DNA from: Burkholderiaceae bacterium | Lineage (GTDB): Bacteria; Pseudomonadota; Gammaproteobacteria; Burkholderiales; Burkholderiaceae_B | Length of the DNA stretch: 64,000 nucleotides | Direction: 5' to 3' | NCBI GenBank assembly: GCA_023653055.1 | Contig: JAMNXR010000001.1 | Coordinates: 186,001 to 250,000 of the forward strand | Part shown: in pieces, positions 27,649 to 36,035 of the stretch | How positions within the stretch are numbered: the first letter of the stretch is position 1 | Layout: the number at the start of each line of letters is the position of its first letter | Notes under the pieces: model-generated | Databases searched by the model: none | What the model was told of the DNA's origin: nothing | The model's input: only the letters and a program-made list of their open reading frames with translations | Made by a program: the position numbers and the translations under genes

Positions 27649-28611
27649 TTAATTGACTTTAATGTTGTTCTTTTTGATCACGTCGGCATAGCGTTTGTTT
27701 TCAGAATCGTGAAACGCTTTGAATTGTGCTTGTGTCATAGGCTGAATCGTTGCGCCGATGGTTTCAAGACGTTTGGCGGTGTCGGGCATGTTGAGCACTT
27801 TATTCACATCCGTATTGACTTTGTTGATCACCGCGGCAGGTGTATTGGCGGGCATATAGACGCCATACCAGGCACTCATCACCAAGGGGACGCCTGCTTC
27901 TTTCATCGTGGGTGTGTCGGGCAGTTGTGGGTTGCGTGCGTCGCTCGCAACACCGAGTGCTTTGAGTTTGCCCCCACGGATCTGAGGCAATGCTGAGGAC
28001 ATGGTTTCGAAAGCGTATTGAACCTGTCCGGCGATCAGGTCAACCATGGCAGGACTGCTGCCTTTGTAAGGAACGTGAACGGCATTGACGCCAGCCAGAT
28101 CTTTAAAGAGTTCGGCCGCGATATGTTGTGTGCTGCCTGCACCGCTCGAAGCAAAGTTCAGTTGACCGGGTTTGCTCTTGAGCAGTTTAACGAGGTCTTG
28201 CACGCTGTTCACGGGACTATTGGCTGCGACAACGAGTACGTTAGGCACGGAGCCGGTAAAAGCCACGGGGATCAGATCTTTTGCGTTGTCGTAGTTGAGC
28301 TTGAGCAGATGCGGTGCGATGGCTTGCGCGGTGGACACGCCCATCAACATGGTTTGGCCATCCGTTGATTTGGCCGTCACGTCAGCCGCAAGAGTGTTTG
28401 AAGCGCCGGGCCTGTTTTCGACCACCACGGTTTGGCCCCACATCGGTGTGAGTTTGTCCGCTACGGCTCGGGCCATCTGATCTGTACCACCGCCGGGCGA
28501 GGCGCCGACGAGTAATTTAACGGGCTTTGTTGGCCAGTCTTGTGCCAAGGTCGGGGCGCTAAGCGATACGGTGAGGCCAAACAACAACGCATTGATAAGT
28601 TTTATTTTCAT
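27649..28611 (-). CDS. Bug-family (TctC-like) tripartite tricarboxylate transporter receptor
   Basis: Periplasmic substrate-binding protein of 320 residues. A signal peptide ends near APTLAQ (residue 24). The Bug hallmarks are WPTKPVKLLVGASPGGGTDQMARAV and VVENRPGASNTLAA. Such receptors bind organic acids, with carboxylate contacts through the loop residues; many Burkholderiales copies are orphans without tctA and tctB nearby, as here. It is the first gene of the operon bug-rhmD-kdaD, so it may deliver or sense the sugar acid that the two enzymes use. The ribosome site GGAG is inside a hairpin (see separate entry). Confidence 0.92.
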   Translation of the reverse strand: MKIKLINALLFGLTVSLSAPTLAQDWPTKPVKLLVGASPGGGTDQMARAVADKLTPMWGQTVVVENRPGASNTLAADVTAKSTDGQTMLMGVSTAQAIAPHLLKLNYDNAKDLIPVAFTGSVPNVLVVAANSPVNSVQDLVKLLKSKPGQLNFASSGAGSTQHIAAELFKDLAGVNAVHVPYKGSSPAMVDLIAGQVQYAFETMSSALPQIRGGKLKALGVASDARNPQLPDTPTMKEAGVPLVMSAWYGVYMPANTPAAVINKVNTDVNKVLNMPDTAKRLETIGATIQPMTQAQFKAFHDSENKRYADVIKKNNIKVN

Positions 28612-28648
28612 GGGGGGTCTCCAGATTCCGTTATTGGACGAACCCCCA
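28612..28648 (-). promoter_or_regulatory. 5'-terminal hairpin covering the bug ribosome-binding site
   Basis: On the minus strand the leader reads GGGGGTTCGTCC, then a 13-base loop, then GGAGACCCCCC directly before the ATG. GGGGGT pairs with ACCCCC and UCC with GGA, which would hide the GGAG site. The predicted transcript start (near 28643) is at the first G of this stem, so the hairpin would be the very 5' end of the mRNA. Confidence 0.5.
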
Positions 28649-28649
28649 C

Positions 28650-28714
28650 ATACTAGAAGTTGAATTGATTCACGTAAAATGAAATTTAATGATGAATTGA
28701 TAACTAAAGGTTAT
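28650..28714 (-). promoter_or_regulatory. bug operon promoter with LysR-type operator (copy B)
   Basis: Minus-strand promoter: dyad ATAAC-taaag-GTTAT at 28700-28714 (T-N11-A), -35 TTACGT at 28672-28677, 16-base spacer and -10 TAGTAT at 28650-28655. The dyad centre is near -64 from the implied start at about 28643. The arrangement is base-for-base equal in spacing to the pdxA promoter at 24461-24525, with 34/41 identity across 28674-28714. The dyad here is more perfect than in copy A. Confidence 0.75.
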
Positions 28715-28731
28715 TGATTTTGTTGCAATAG

Positions 28732-29274
28732 TTAGTCACGCTTCCACAGCGAATCGGGATGTTGCGCGGCTTGATTCAAACAACGAGCCAAAACAAACAA
28801 CAAGTCCGAAAGTCGGTTGAGGTACTGCTGTGGCAACGGACCCATGGGTGTCTCGTGATGCAGGGCCACCACCGAGCGTTCGGCGCGTCGGCAGACGCTT
28901 CGGGCAACGTGCGCAAGCGATGCAGTGCGCGTGCCACCGGGCAAAATAAATTCCTTGAGTGGTGCGAGCCGCGCATTAAAGATGCTGAGCTGCTCATCCA
29001 GATACGCGACTTGTTCGGCCTTCATCAAAAAATAGCCAGGTACGGCGAGCTCGCTGCCGAGGTCAAACAATACGTGCTGCGCGGGGGCGATTGCCGAAGC
29101 AATGTCTGCGGGCACGTCGTCGGAGAGCAATACGCCTAGACAGCTATTGAGTTCGTCCACATCTCCCATGGCTTGCACGCGCGCACTGTCTTTGGGTACA
29201 CGTGTGCCGTCACCCAGGCCCGTTGAGCCATCGTCTCCGGTCCGGGTTGCGATGATCGAGAGTCGAGTGCTCAT
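28732..29274 (-). CDS. pduO: Cob(I)yrinic acid a,c-diamide adenosyltransferase (PduO type)
   Basis: ATP:cob(I)alamin adenosyltransferase of 180 residues making adenosylcobalamin. The ATP-binding N-terminus IATRTGDDGSTGLGDGTR (residues 8-25) and the helix CRRAERSVVAL near 130 are diagnostic. It lies 39 bases after the hslU stop on the same strand, so it may be read from the hslVU transcript, and it is upstream of the bug promoter. No cobalamin riboswitch is visible before it. Confidence 0.92.
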   Translation of the reverse strand: MSTRLSIIATRTGDDGSTGLGDGTRVPKDSARVQAMGDVDELNSCLGVLLSDDVPADIASAIAPAQHVLFDLGSELAVPGYFLMKAEQVAYLDEQLSIFNARLAPLKEFILPGGTRTASLAHVARSVCRRAERSVVALHHETPMGPLPQQYLNRLSDLLFVLARCLNQAAQHPDSLWKRD

Positions 29275-29313
29275 AAAAGTCCTAGGAGTGTGAGGGGCGT
29301 TGAAAACGTATTG

Positions 29314-30645
29314 TTAGAGTACGTAGCGCGCAAGGTCTTGACTGGCGGCGGCTTCTGCAAGCTTGTCGTTCACATAACGCGCATCAATCACGATGGTTTG
29401 ACCGCTGCTGCTGGTGGCATCAAAGGACAAGTCTTCCAACAACTTTTCCATCACCGTATAGAGTCTGCGAGCACCGATGTTTTCAGTACGCTCGTTGACC
29501 TCAAAGGCGAGTTCTGCGAGCCGCGCCACACCTTCATCGGTAAAGTTCAGGTGCACAGACTCGGTGGCGAGCAGGGCGGTGTATTGCTTGGTCAAAGAGG
29601 CGTCGGTATCGCAAAGAATCTGCACAAAATCCTTGGCCGTCAACGAATCGAGCTCGACGCGAATGGGAAAACGACCCTGGAGCTCAGGGATCAAGTCAGA
29701 GGGGCGCGAGAGGTGAAAAGCACCGGAGGCGATAAACAAAATGTGATCGGTATGAATCATGCCGTACTTGGTGGTGACGGTTGTGCCTTCAACCAAGGGA
29801 AGTAGGTCGCGCTGCACACCTTGGCGTGACACATCGGCGCCGCCAGACTCTTGGCGCGCAGCGATTTTGTCGATCTCATCCAGAAACACAATACCGTGCT
29901 GTTCCACTTTTTGAATCGCGACGGTTCGGATATCTTCTTCGTTGACACGTTTTGCAGCTTCTTCGTCTACTAACAGCTTGAACGCTTCTTTGACCGTCAT
30001 TTTGCGAGACTTCGTTTTGTCGCGCGACAGTCCTGCAAACATGCCCTTGAGTTGCTCGGCCATGTCTTCCATGCCCGGTGGGGTCATGATGTCCATTTGT
30101 GGTGTGGGCTGTGCGACTTCGATGTCAATCTCTGTCGCGTCGAGATGCCCCTCACGCAAACGTTTACGAAAGGTTTGACGTGTTGCGGTTTCTTCGCGAA
30201 TCGGTGAGCCATCTGCCGCGCGTGGCGGTGTGAGCAAGACGTCGAGAATGCGGTCTTCTGCGGAGTCTTCGGCGAGCGTGCGCACACGCTTCATTTCATG
30301 TTCACGTGTTTGTTTGATTGCGATCTCAGCGAGGTCACGGATGATGGTATCGACGTCACGACCGACATAGCCGACTTCTGTGAACTTGGTGGCTTCGATT
30401 TTGATGAAGGGTGCGTCGACGAGCTTGGCGAGTCGGCGAGCGATCTCGGTTTTTCCCACGCCGGTGGGGCCGATCATCAGAATATTTTTTGGATGGATCT
30501 CATGGCGCAAAGGTTCGGCCACTTGCTGACGGCGCCAGCGGTTGCGCAAGGCCACGGCGACGGAGCGCTTGGCACGGTTTTGGCCGACGATGTATTTGTC
30601 CAGTTCGGACACGATCTCGCTAGGGGTCATTGTCGATGCTGACAT
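29314..30645 (-). CDS. hslU: ATP-dependent protease ATPase subunit HslU
   Basis: AAA+ unfoldase of the HslUV (ClpYQ) protease, 443 residues. N-terminal [14 protein letters not shown], Walker [16 protein letters not shown] near 60, Walker [13 protein letters not shown] near 250, sensor residues toward the C-terminus and the terminal tail ARYVL that docks into HslV. An intermediate I domain lies between residues 110 and 240. It starts 2 bases after the hslV stop, so the two are co-translated and work as a HslV dodecamer with HslU hexamers. Confidence 0.97.
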   Translation of the reverse strand: MSASTMTPSEIVSELDKYIVGQNRAKRSVAVALRNRWRRQQVAEPLRHEIHPKNILMIGPTGVGKTEIARRLAKLVDAPFIKIEATKFTEVGYVGRDVDTIIRDLAEIAIKQTREHEMKRVRTLAEDSAEDRILDVLLTPPRAADGSPIREETATRQTFRKRLREGHLDATEIDIEVAQPTPQMDIMTPPGMEDMAEQLKGMFAGLSRDKTKSRKMTVKEAFKLLVDEEAAKRVNEEDIRTVAIQKVEQHGIVFLDEIDKIAARQESGGADVSRQGVQRDLLPLVEGTTVTTKYGMIHTDHILFIASGAFHLSRPSDLIPELQGRFPIRVELDSLTAKDFVQILCDTDASLTKQYTALLATESVHLNFTDEGVARLAELAFEVNERTENIGARRLYTVMEKLLEDLSFDATSSSGQTIVIDARYVNDKLAEAAASQDLARYVL

Positions 30646-30647
30646 GC

Positions 30648-31184
30648 TTATTCCAGTGTTTCAATCAGGTGCTGTTGATTGGTATAGATACAAAGATCGC
30701 CAGCGATTTCGAGTGACTGCTTAACGATGACCTCAGGCGCAAGTTCGGTGTGGCGCAACAATGCCATCGCCGCGGATTGCGCATAGGCGCCGCCGGAACC
30801 AATTGCAGCTAAACCATTTTCGGGTTCGAGTACATCGCCGTTACCGGTGAGGACCAGTGTGTGCTCGCGATCGGCCACGATCAACATGGCTTCGAGGCGG
30901 CGCAGAACGCGGTCGGTACGCCAGTCGCGGGTGAGTTCGACCGCAGCACGCATCAGATTGCCTTGATGTTTTTCGAGCTTGCCCTCAAAACGCTCTTGGA
31001 GCGTAAAAGCATCGGCTGTCGCACCGGCAAAGCCTGCGAGAATTTTGTCATGATAAAGACGGCGGATTTTGCGCGCAGTCCCTTTGATGATGATGTTGCC
31101 AAGCGTGACTTGACCGTCTCCGCCAAGTGCAACGCGATTGCCGCGTCGGACGCAAACAATAGTGGTGCCGTGAAACTGTTCCAT
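30648..31184 (-). CDS. hslV: ATP-dependent protease peptidase subunit HslV
   Basis: Threonine peptidase of the HslUV protease, 178 residues. ATG 31184 gives [10 protein letters not shown], a short propeptide whose removal exposes the catalytic Thr; [10 protein letters not shown] and the second protease-fold motif [14 protein letters not shown] (near 125) are present. A longer in-frame start at 31268 would add 28 residues without any family counterpart and is rejected. A terminator separates it from dksA upstream. Confidence 0.97.
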   Translation of the reverse strand: MEQFHGTTIVCVRRGNRVALGGDGQVTLGNIIIKGTARKIRRLYHDKILAGFAGATADAFTLQERFEGKLEKHQGNLMRAAVELTRDWRTDRVLRRLEAMLIVADREHTLVLTGNGDVLEPENGLAAIGSGGAYAQSAAMALLRHTELAPEVIVKQSLEIAGDLCIYTNQQHLIETLE

Positions 31185-31262
31185 ATGCGTGACCTTCAGT
31201 GCTTGTATAGGTGCTTGTCTCAAAAATAAATACCGAGCTGCGATGTTCACTATAAAGTGAAA

Positions 31263-31292
31263 GGGCACACTCGTGGTGAAGCAAGTGTGCCC
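31263..31292 (-). terminator. Hairpin terminator between dksA and hslV
   Basis: Perfect 9-bp stem GGGCACACT / AGTGTGCCC with a 12-base loop. On the minus strand it is followed by TTTCACTTT, a weak U-tract, so it probably attenuates rather than fully stops the dksA transcript. Confidence 0.6.
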
Positions 31293-31339
31293 TCTTGGGG
31301 AAATGGATGCAGACTAAACGCAGGCTTTACATCCAGGTA

Positions 31340-31921
31340 TTAGTCACCAAACATTTTCTGTCGCATTTCCCGACGCTCTTGTGCTTCGAGAGAAAGGGTT
31401 GCAGTCGGGCGTGCAAGCAGGCGACGCAAGCCAATCGGTTCACCTGTTTCTTCGCACCAACCGTACTCACCACCGTCGATACGCACGATGGATTGCTGTA
31501 CCTTTTTCAGCAGCTTGCGCTCACGATCACGTGTGCGTAGCTCGAGTGCGTGCTCTTCTTCGATCGTGGCGCGGTCAGCCGGATCAGGTACAAATTGCGT
31601 TTCGCGCAAATTTTCCGTTGTGGCGCCTGCGTTGCTGAGGATCTCTTGCTCGAGTTGTCTGAGACGATCACGGAAAAAGCCGAGCTGACGCTCGTTCATG
31701 TAATCGGACTCAGGCATTTTCAACAACTCTGCCTCAGTGGGCAAATTGTTTTCTGACATGTCGCCAGTACTCACAGGCTTTTTTTGTACCGCTTTGGTGG
31801 CAACAGCGGGTGTTTTTGCCGGTGCGGGTGCTACTTTTTTAGCGGCCGCAGCCTGTTTGGATACGGGGGCTTTTGCTGCAGTCGCCTTGCTTGCTGCGGG
31901 TTTTGCTGCCTTGGTTACCAT
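31340..31921 (-). CDS. dksA: RNA polymerase-binding transcription factor DksA, zinc-ligand-poor form
   Basis: Stringent-response factor that works with ppGpp in the RNA polymerase secondary channel. 193 residues from ATG 31921, which has GGAG 8 bases upstream; a GTG three codons earlier lies inside that site and is rejected. The coiled coil holds DPADRATIEEEHALELRTRD with the acidic tip. The zinc finger reads YGWCEETGEPIG ... ATLSLEAQER: only one of the four cysteines of E. coli DksA remains, so it cannot form the usual zinc site. Residues 1-50 are a Lys/Ala/Pro-rich extension absent in E. coli. It follows a COG0523 metal GTPase by 45 bases. Confidence 0.93.
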   Translation of the reverse strand: MVTKAAKPAASKATAAKAPVSKQAAAAKKVAPAPAKTPAVATKAVQKKPVSTGDMSENNLPTEAELLKMPESDYMNERQLGFFRDRLRQLEQEILSNAGATTENLRETQFVPDPADRATIEEEHALELRTRDRERKLLKKVQQSIVRIDGGEYGWCEETGEPIGLRRLLARPTATLSLEAQERREMRQKMFGD

Positions 31922-31966
31922 TAAAAACACTCCATTAATTAAGCTCAGCGCAAGAGCGCAGAGGGA

Positions 31967-33145
31967 CTACTTGGCCAGGCACTGCTCCAGACCTTTGGTA
32001 AAGATTTCTTGGGGCAGTTTGCGTCCGATAAAGACCATTTTGGTGTTCTTTTTTTCGTTCGCGAGCCAGGGTTTGCCGGGTTCGGCACCCATCAACATAT
32101 GGACGCCTTGAAAGAGCATCCGTTTATTAATGCCTTTCATATAAAGAATGCCCTTGTAGCGCAACAGATCGGGTCCGTAGACTTGAACCACGCCGCCGAG
32201 AAATTCCTCGAGTCGTTCTGGATCAAAGGGCTTGTCTGACTTGAAAACAAACGCACCGATGTTGTCGTTGTGCGCGGGTTTGGCGTGCGAGTGACCATGG
32301 TTGTGGTCAGGATTGGTGCAGGTCGCAGCATCATGATCATGGCCGTGATCGTGGGCATGTGCGTGATCGTGTCCATGGTCGTGCCCGTGCTCATGATCGC
32401 AGTGTCCATGATCGTGGTCGCAATGGCTGTGATCATGGTCATGATCATGCGCAGCATCGGGATGATCGTCGGCCAGGAATAGCGGGTCGATGTCTAAAAT
32501 AGTGTTGAGATTAAAGCCGCTGATATCGATGATCTTTTTCAGATCGGTATCGCCGAAATTGACGGCCTCGATCGCCGCACGCGGGTTCATGTTGACGATG
32601 CGGCGACGCAGCGCAGCGTACTCGGCCTCAGTCACCAGATCTTTTTTGGAAATCAGAATGCGATCTGCGAAGCCGACTTGTTTTTGGGCTTCTTCCTGCT
32701 CATCGAGCGTTTCCATGCCGTGTTTGGCATCGACGATCGTCACAACCGCGTCAAGGCGGTAGTACTCGGCAATGTCATCGTCCATGAAAAACGTTTGGCA
32801 AACCGGACCTGGGTTGGCCATGCCGGTCGTCTCAATAATCACACGTTCAAATTTAAGCTCACCGCTTTCGTGGCGCTTGCGCAGGTCAATCAAGGTGCGC
32901 ATCAGATCGCCACGCACGGTGCAGCAGACGCAGCCGTTGGACAGCTCGATGATTTCCTCTTCCTGATCTTGGACGAGTAGCTCGTTGTCGATGCTTTCGG
33001 GTCCGAATTCGTTTTCGATGACCGCGATACGCTTACCGTGGTACTCCGTCAGAATACGTTTTAAAAGCGTGGTTTTTCCTGCGCCGAGAAAACCGGTGAG
33101 GATGGTGACGGGGACCATTTGGTCGATACTGCGAGGGGAGCTCAT
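31967..33145 (-). CDS. COG0523 (CobW/YjiA/ZigA-like) metal-chaperone GTPase with His-rich segment
   Basis: G3E-family GTPase of 392 residues. Walker A GFLGAGKTT at residues 18-26, the metal-binding CxCC motif in NGCVCCTVRGDL near 70, and the SKKD nucleotide-specificity motif near 165. Residues about 230-295 are a long His/Asp-rich stretch (repeats of HDHDH and HGHDH), followed by the CobW C-terminal domain. Members hand zinc, cobalt or other metals to client proteins. It is next to a DksA lacking most zinc ligands, which suggests, but does not prove, a zinc-economy theme. Dyads in its upstream region are listed separately. Confidence 0.92.
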   Translation of the reverse strand: MSSPRSIDQMVPVTILTGFLGAGKTTLLKRILTEYHGKRIAVIENEFGPESIDNELLVQDQEEEIIELSNGCVCCTVRGDLMRTLIDLRKRHESGELKFERVIIETTGMANPGPVCQTFFMDDDIAEYYRLDAVVTIVDAKHGMETLDEQEEAQKQVGFADRILISKKDLVTEAEYAALRRRIVNMNPRAAIEAVNFGDTDLKKIIDISGFNLNTILDIDPLFLADDHPDAAHDHDHDHSHCDHDHGHCDHEHGHDHGHDHAHAHDHGHDHDAATCTNPDHNHGHSHAKPAHNDNIGAFVFKSDKPFDPERLEEFLGGVVQVYGPDLLRYKGILYMKGINKRMLFQGVHMLMGAEPGKPWLANEKKNTKMVFIGRKLPQEIFTKGLEQCLAK

Positions 33146-33391
33146 GATCAGGTTGACTTCAAAAACGGGTAAAAAAGCAGGGCATTAGGCGAGTGATCAG
33201 ACCCAAAGCGAACGCCGGATTACAGCACAGCCTAAGCCTTCCGGCAAACATTCTAATGATTTAGGCTGACATGAAAATGTCATCTGAATCTGATCGCCAA
33301 TTTAAACAACATAATCTTATATGGGGTGAATGAGCCAAATTTCAAGCCCCAAACAAGCTGCGAAGGGTTGAAAAAACATAACTATATGTTT
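33146..33391. other. Gap between xerC and COG0523 gene with three dyads
   Basis: No gene seen. (1) 33267-33282: TGACAT-gaaa-ATGTCA, a perfect 6-bp palindrome suited to a dimeric repressor. (2) 33228-33268: CAGCCTAA and TTAGGCTG as 8-bp arms of a 41-base stem-loop. (3) 33372-33393: AAAAACATA-acta-TATGTTTTT, perfect 9-bp arms that overlap the xerC stop and could be a weak terminator or an operator. None matches the Zur consensus as I know it. Confidence 0.5.
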
Positions 33392-34375
33392 TTATTCGCT
33401 TTTTCTTCCGGCGCGCGGGTGCGCGGAATCGTAAGCTTTGGCTAAATGCTGGAAATCCAGCTTGGTATAGAGCTGAGTCGTAGAAATATTGGCATGGCCA
33501 AGCATTTCTTGAACGGCCCGTAAATCTTGTGCAGATTGTAAAACGTGGCTGGCAAAACTATGACGCAAAACGTGCGGATGGACATGCGTGGGCAAACCCG
33601 CCAGTTTGACCAGCTTTGTCAGTTGGCTTTGTACAACACGCGGGCTGATTCGAGCACCGCGCACGCCGATAAAAAGGGCTGCGGTATCGGTTTCGCTTGC
33701 GCGTGTTTCCTGCCGAGGGCGGGCAAATTGGGGACGGGCCTCTAGCCAGCGCACCAAACACTCTAGGGCCTGGGTGCCGATTGGGACACTGCGGCGCTTA
33801 CCACCTTTGCCCAAAACGTTGACCTCACGGTCGCTTAAGTTGATCCAGCCTGCGGAGCTATAGGTTTTACTGTGTGTGTAGTCGATGTCGAGACCGACGA
33901 GTTCGGAGAGTCGCAACCCACTTGAGTAAAACAGTTCGAATATGGCGCGGTCACGTAGCGAGGCTGGGTCGGTCATTGTGACCAGCGCAGGCGCCTCCAG
34001 AAGCGCCTGCGTTTGATCAACCGAGAGTGCCTTGGGTAGGCCACGTGCGGCCTTTGGGGCACGTACATCCGCCGCAGGATTGGTCGACATTTGGCTCTGC
34101 GGACTCCACCATTTATAAAAGCCTCGCCAGGCAGCAAGCATGCGCGCCAGGCTGCGGGCACTGTGTCCCTGGCCGTGCAGACGGGCGAGAAAATGCCGGA
34201 TGTTTCCGTTGACGAGCTGATCGAGCGCTTTGCCATCGGCAAGCGTGACGAGCTGTTGCAGGTCACGCCGATAGGCCGAAAGGGTATGCGCGGAGTAGCG
34301 ACGGTTGACCTCAAGGTACTTAAGCCAGGACGTGACAGGATCGGAGGAGTCTGGCAGCGTTGGCGAGGCAGACAT
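33392..34375 (-). CDS. xerC: Tyrosine recombinase XerC
   Basis: Site-specific recombinase of 327 residues that, with XerD, resolves chromosome dimers at dif during division. N-terminal SAM-like core-binding domain to about residue 115; catalytic residues R (FYSSGLRLSELVGL), K (GKGGKRRSVPIG), H-x-x-R (HVLRHSFASHVL), H (MLGHANISTTQLY) and the nucleophile Tyr in TQLYTKLDF are all present. It is 14 bases after DUF484, the usual dapF-DUF484-xerC order of proteobacteria. Confidence 0.95.
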   Translation of the reverse strand: MSASPTLPDSSDPVTSWLKYLEVNRRYSAHTLSAYRRDLQQLVTLADGKALDQLVNGNIRHFLARLHGQGHSARSLARMLAAWRGFYKWWSPQSQMSTNPAADVRAPKAARGLPKALSVDQTQALLEAPALVTMTDPASLRDRAIFELFYSSGLRLSELVGLDIDYTHSKTYSSAGWINLSDREVNVLGKGGKRRSVPIGTQALECLVRWLEARPQFARPRQETRASETDTAALFIGVRGARISPRVVQSQLTKLVKLAGLPTHVHPHVLRHSFASHVLQSAQDLRAVQEMLGHANISTTQLYTKLDFQHLAKAYDSAHPRAGRKSE

Positions 34376-34389
34376 ACGGGGCAGCGTGC

Positions 34390-35079
34390 TCAGGCGTCGT
34401 CGGCTGCGCGCAGCACGGTGCCGGCGGGCTTGAGACGTGAAAGTGTTGAGCTGGCGAGGATGCTAACGGTTTGCAGAAATGCCACACCCATGTCGGGACC
34501 AAAGCGCTCGGGATCGTCCGAACCTAAGACCAACAAGCCAAAGGCGGGTTGCCCCACCGCAGATCGGAGCGGCAGCACCGCGAGCGAAGCAGGTTTAGCG
34601 TGCAGCCAGCTCGCCGGGGTGAGGGAGGTATCATTGCCACAGTAAGGATTGACGAGACTATTGGCGTAAGTGTGTACTTCTTCACCTACGGGAGCGCCAA
34701 CACCTTCGGCGGGCAAATCAAGCCCCCAGACGCGCAGGGCAACTTCTTGAAGGTTGAATTGTTCGGCCAGACCTAATGCGACTTCGCCAGGCAAGCGCAA
34801 GTTCGATTGCTCGCCCAACATGCGCACGCACCAGCGATTGAGCTTGTCTGTGGTGATCTCATTCAGCGCGGCGTTACGAACCAAGTCCGCCAGTCTGAAT
34901 TCAAAGTCGCGCAGCCGCTCACGCAAGGTCATGATCTGACGCTCACCGAGAGAAATGGTGCGCGCCTGATGTGGATGGGGGACCTCAAGCGTAGAAAATA
35001 ACTCCGAGTACTGGACAAAAAACTCTGGATGTTCTTGGAGAAATTTGGCGACAGTGTGAGGATGCAGTGAGTCGGTCAT
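34390..35079 (-). CDS. DUF484 family (GAF-like) protein
   Basis: Cytoplasmic protein of 229 residues. The N-terminal [19 protein letters not shown] and [19 protein letters not shown] (a helical, coiled-coil-like segment at 40-75) are the DUF484 signature; the C-terminal part is GAF-like ([27 protein letters not shown]). The function is not known. It is coupled to dapF (ATGA overlap) and precedes xerC, an arrangement conserved widely. Confidence 0.9.
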   Translation of the reverse strand: MTDSLHPHTVAKFLQEHPEFFVQYSELFSTLEVPHPHQARTISLGERQIMTLRERLRDFEFRLADLVRNAALNEITTDKLNRWCVRMLGEQSNLRLPGEVALGLAEQFNLQEVALRVWGLDLPAEGVGAPVGEEVHTYANSLVNPYCGNDTSLTPASWLHAKPASLAVLPLRSAVGQPAFGLLVLGSDDPERFGPDMGVAFLQTVSILASSTLSRLKPAGTVLRAADDA

Positions 35080-35984
35080 GGCGTGTGACTAAAAGAAGAA
35101 GGGATAGAGGCGACCAGGCGATCAATGTCGATGGTGCTGGAAAAAACGGTGGTGGCAGGACCCGTCATACGCATCTGATCCCCATGGGTAGCAATGGTGA
35201 GCCAGCCGCCATGGGTACGAATGCGAACGGGGGCGTCCAGTAGGCCTCGGCGAATACCGGCTGCAACCGCTGCACAAGCGCCTGAACCACAAGCGAGTGT
35301 TTCGCCGGCACCACGTTCATAGACGCGCAGATGGGCGGTGTGACGATCGACGATTTGCAAAAAGCCAGCGTTGACGCGGCGTGCAAAACGGGGGTGTGAT
35401 TCGATCAAGGGGCCGATGATGGATACGGGTGCCGTATCGACGTCATCCACAATCTGAACCGCATGAGGATTGGAAATGGCGACAGCAGATAGCCAGACGG
35501 TGATTTCGCCAAGACTGGTATGCGTATGAAGAGGGAGCGCGTACAGCGTGTCCTGTCCCTCGAAACGCGTGGCGAGGTCTGTCACATCAAAAGGGAGGGC
35601 CTCAGGAATGAAGCGGGTCTCACCCATATCGACCACCACTTCGCCATTGGGCATCGCCTCAAGCGTAATCAGTCCAGTCGAGATCTCTGCCCGCAAGGGG
35701 TTACGCGAAGACAGTTTTTGCTCATGGACAAACTTCACGAAGCAACGCGCGCCGTTACCACAGTGCTCGACTTCGCTGCCGTCAGAATTGAAAATCCGGT
35801 ACCGGAAGTGCGCCTCGGGATGAGAGGGGTGTTCGACCAGTAATATCTGATCGCAGCCAATGCCGAATTGGCGGTGGGCGAGGGCGCGAGCACGCTCTGC
35901 AGTCATTTCAATGGGTTGGCGCACCCCATCCAAGACCACAAAGTCATTGCCGGCGCCGTGCATTTTTGTAAAGTTCCAAATCAT
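35076..35984 (-). CDS. dapF: Diaminopimelate epimerase
   Basis: PLP-independent racemase converting LL- to meso-diaminopimelate for lysine and peptidoglycan. The two catalytic cysteines are in EHCGNGARC near residue 75 and in ACGSGACA near 230. ATG 35984 ([17 protein letters not shown]) matches the family start; ATG 36002 would add six residues. It is divergent from metK; the space between holds the metK leader. Confidence 0.95.
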   Translation of the reverse strand: MIWNFTKMHGAGNDFVVLDGVRQPIEMTAERARALAHRQFGIGCDQILLVEHPSHPEAHFRYRIFNSDGSEVEHCGNGARCFVKFVHEQKLSSRNPLRAEISTGLITLEAMPNGEVVVDMGETRFIPEALPFDVTDLATRFEGQDTLYALPLHTHTSLGEITVWLSAVAISNPHAVQIVDDVDTAPVSIIGPLIESHPRFARRVNAGFLQIVDRHTAHLRVYERGAGETLACGSGACAAVAAGIRRGLLDAPVRIRTHGGWLTIATHGDQMRMTGPATTVFSSTIDIDRLVASIPSSFSHTP

Positions 35985-36002
35985 GAAGGGATTATCCCCC
36001 AT

Positions 36003-36031
36003 TTGTTTGTTGTTTTGGCTTAAAATAATAT
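36003..36031 (+). promoter_or_regulatory. Putative metK promoter
   Basis: TTGTTT at 36003-36008, a 17-base spacer, and TAATAT at 36026-36031. A start about 7 bases downstream falls at the 5' edge of the SAM-II-like element. Part of it overlaps the dapF upstream region. Confidence 0.5.
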
Positions 36032-36035
36032 TTAA

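Noticed and set aside
28612-29313. Cobalamin riboswitch linked to pduO
   Set aside because: No long structured leader or B12-box-like sequence is found before pduO; it begins 39 bases after hslU.
29290-29805. Plus-strand 171-codon frame opposite hslU
   Set aside because: Antisense to a strongly conserved gene; no ribosome site and no recognisable domain.
32270-32482. Plus-strand hydrophobic frame (Met/Val/Ile-rich) opposite the COG0523 gene
   Set aside because: It is the reverse complement of the His/Asp repeats; GTG/ATC-type codons produce apparent membrane helices by chance.
33372-33393. Zur box
   Set aside because: It is a perfect dyad but does not fit the ATGTTATAACAT-type Zur core I know; kept only as an unassigned inverted repeat.
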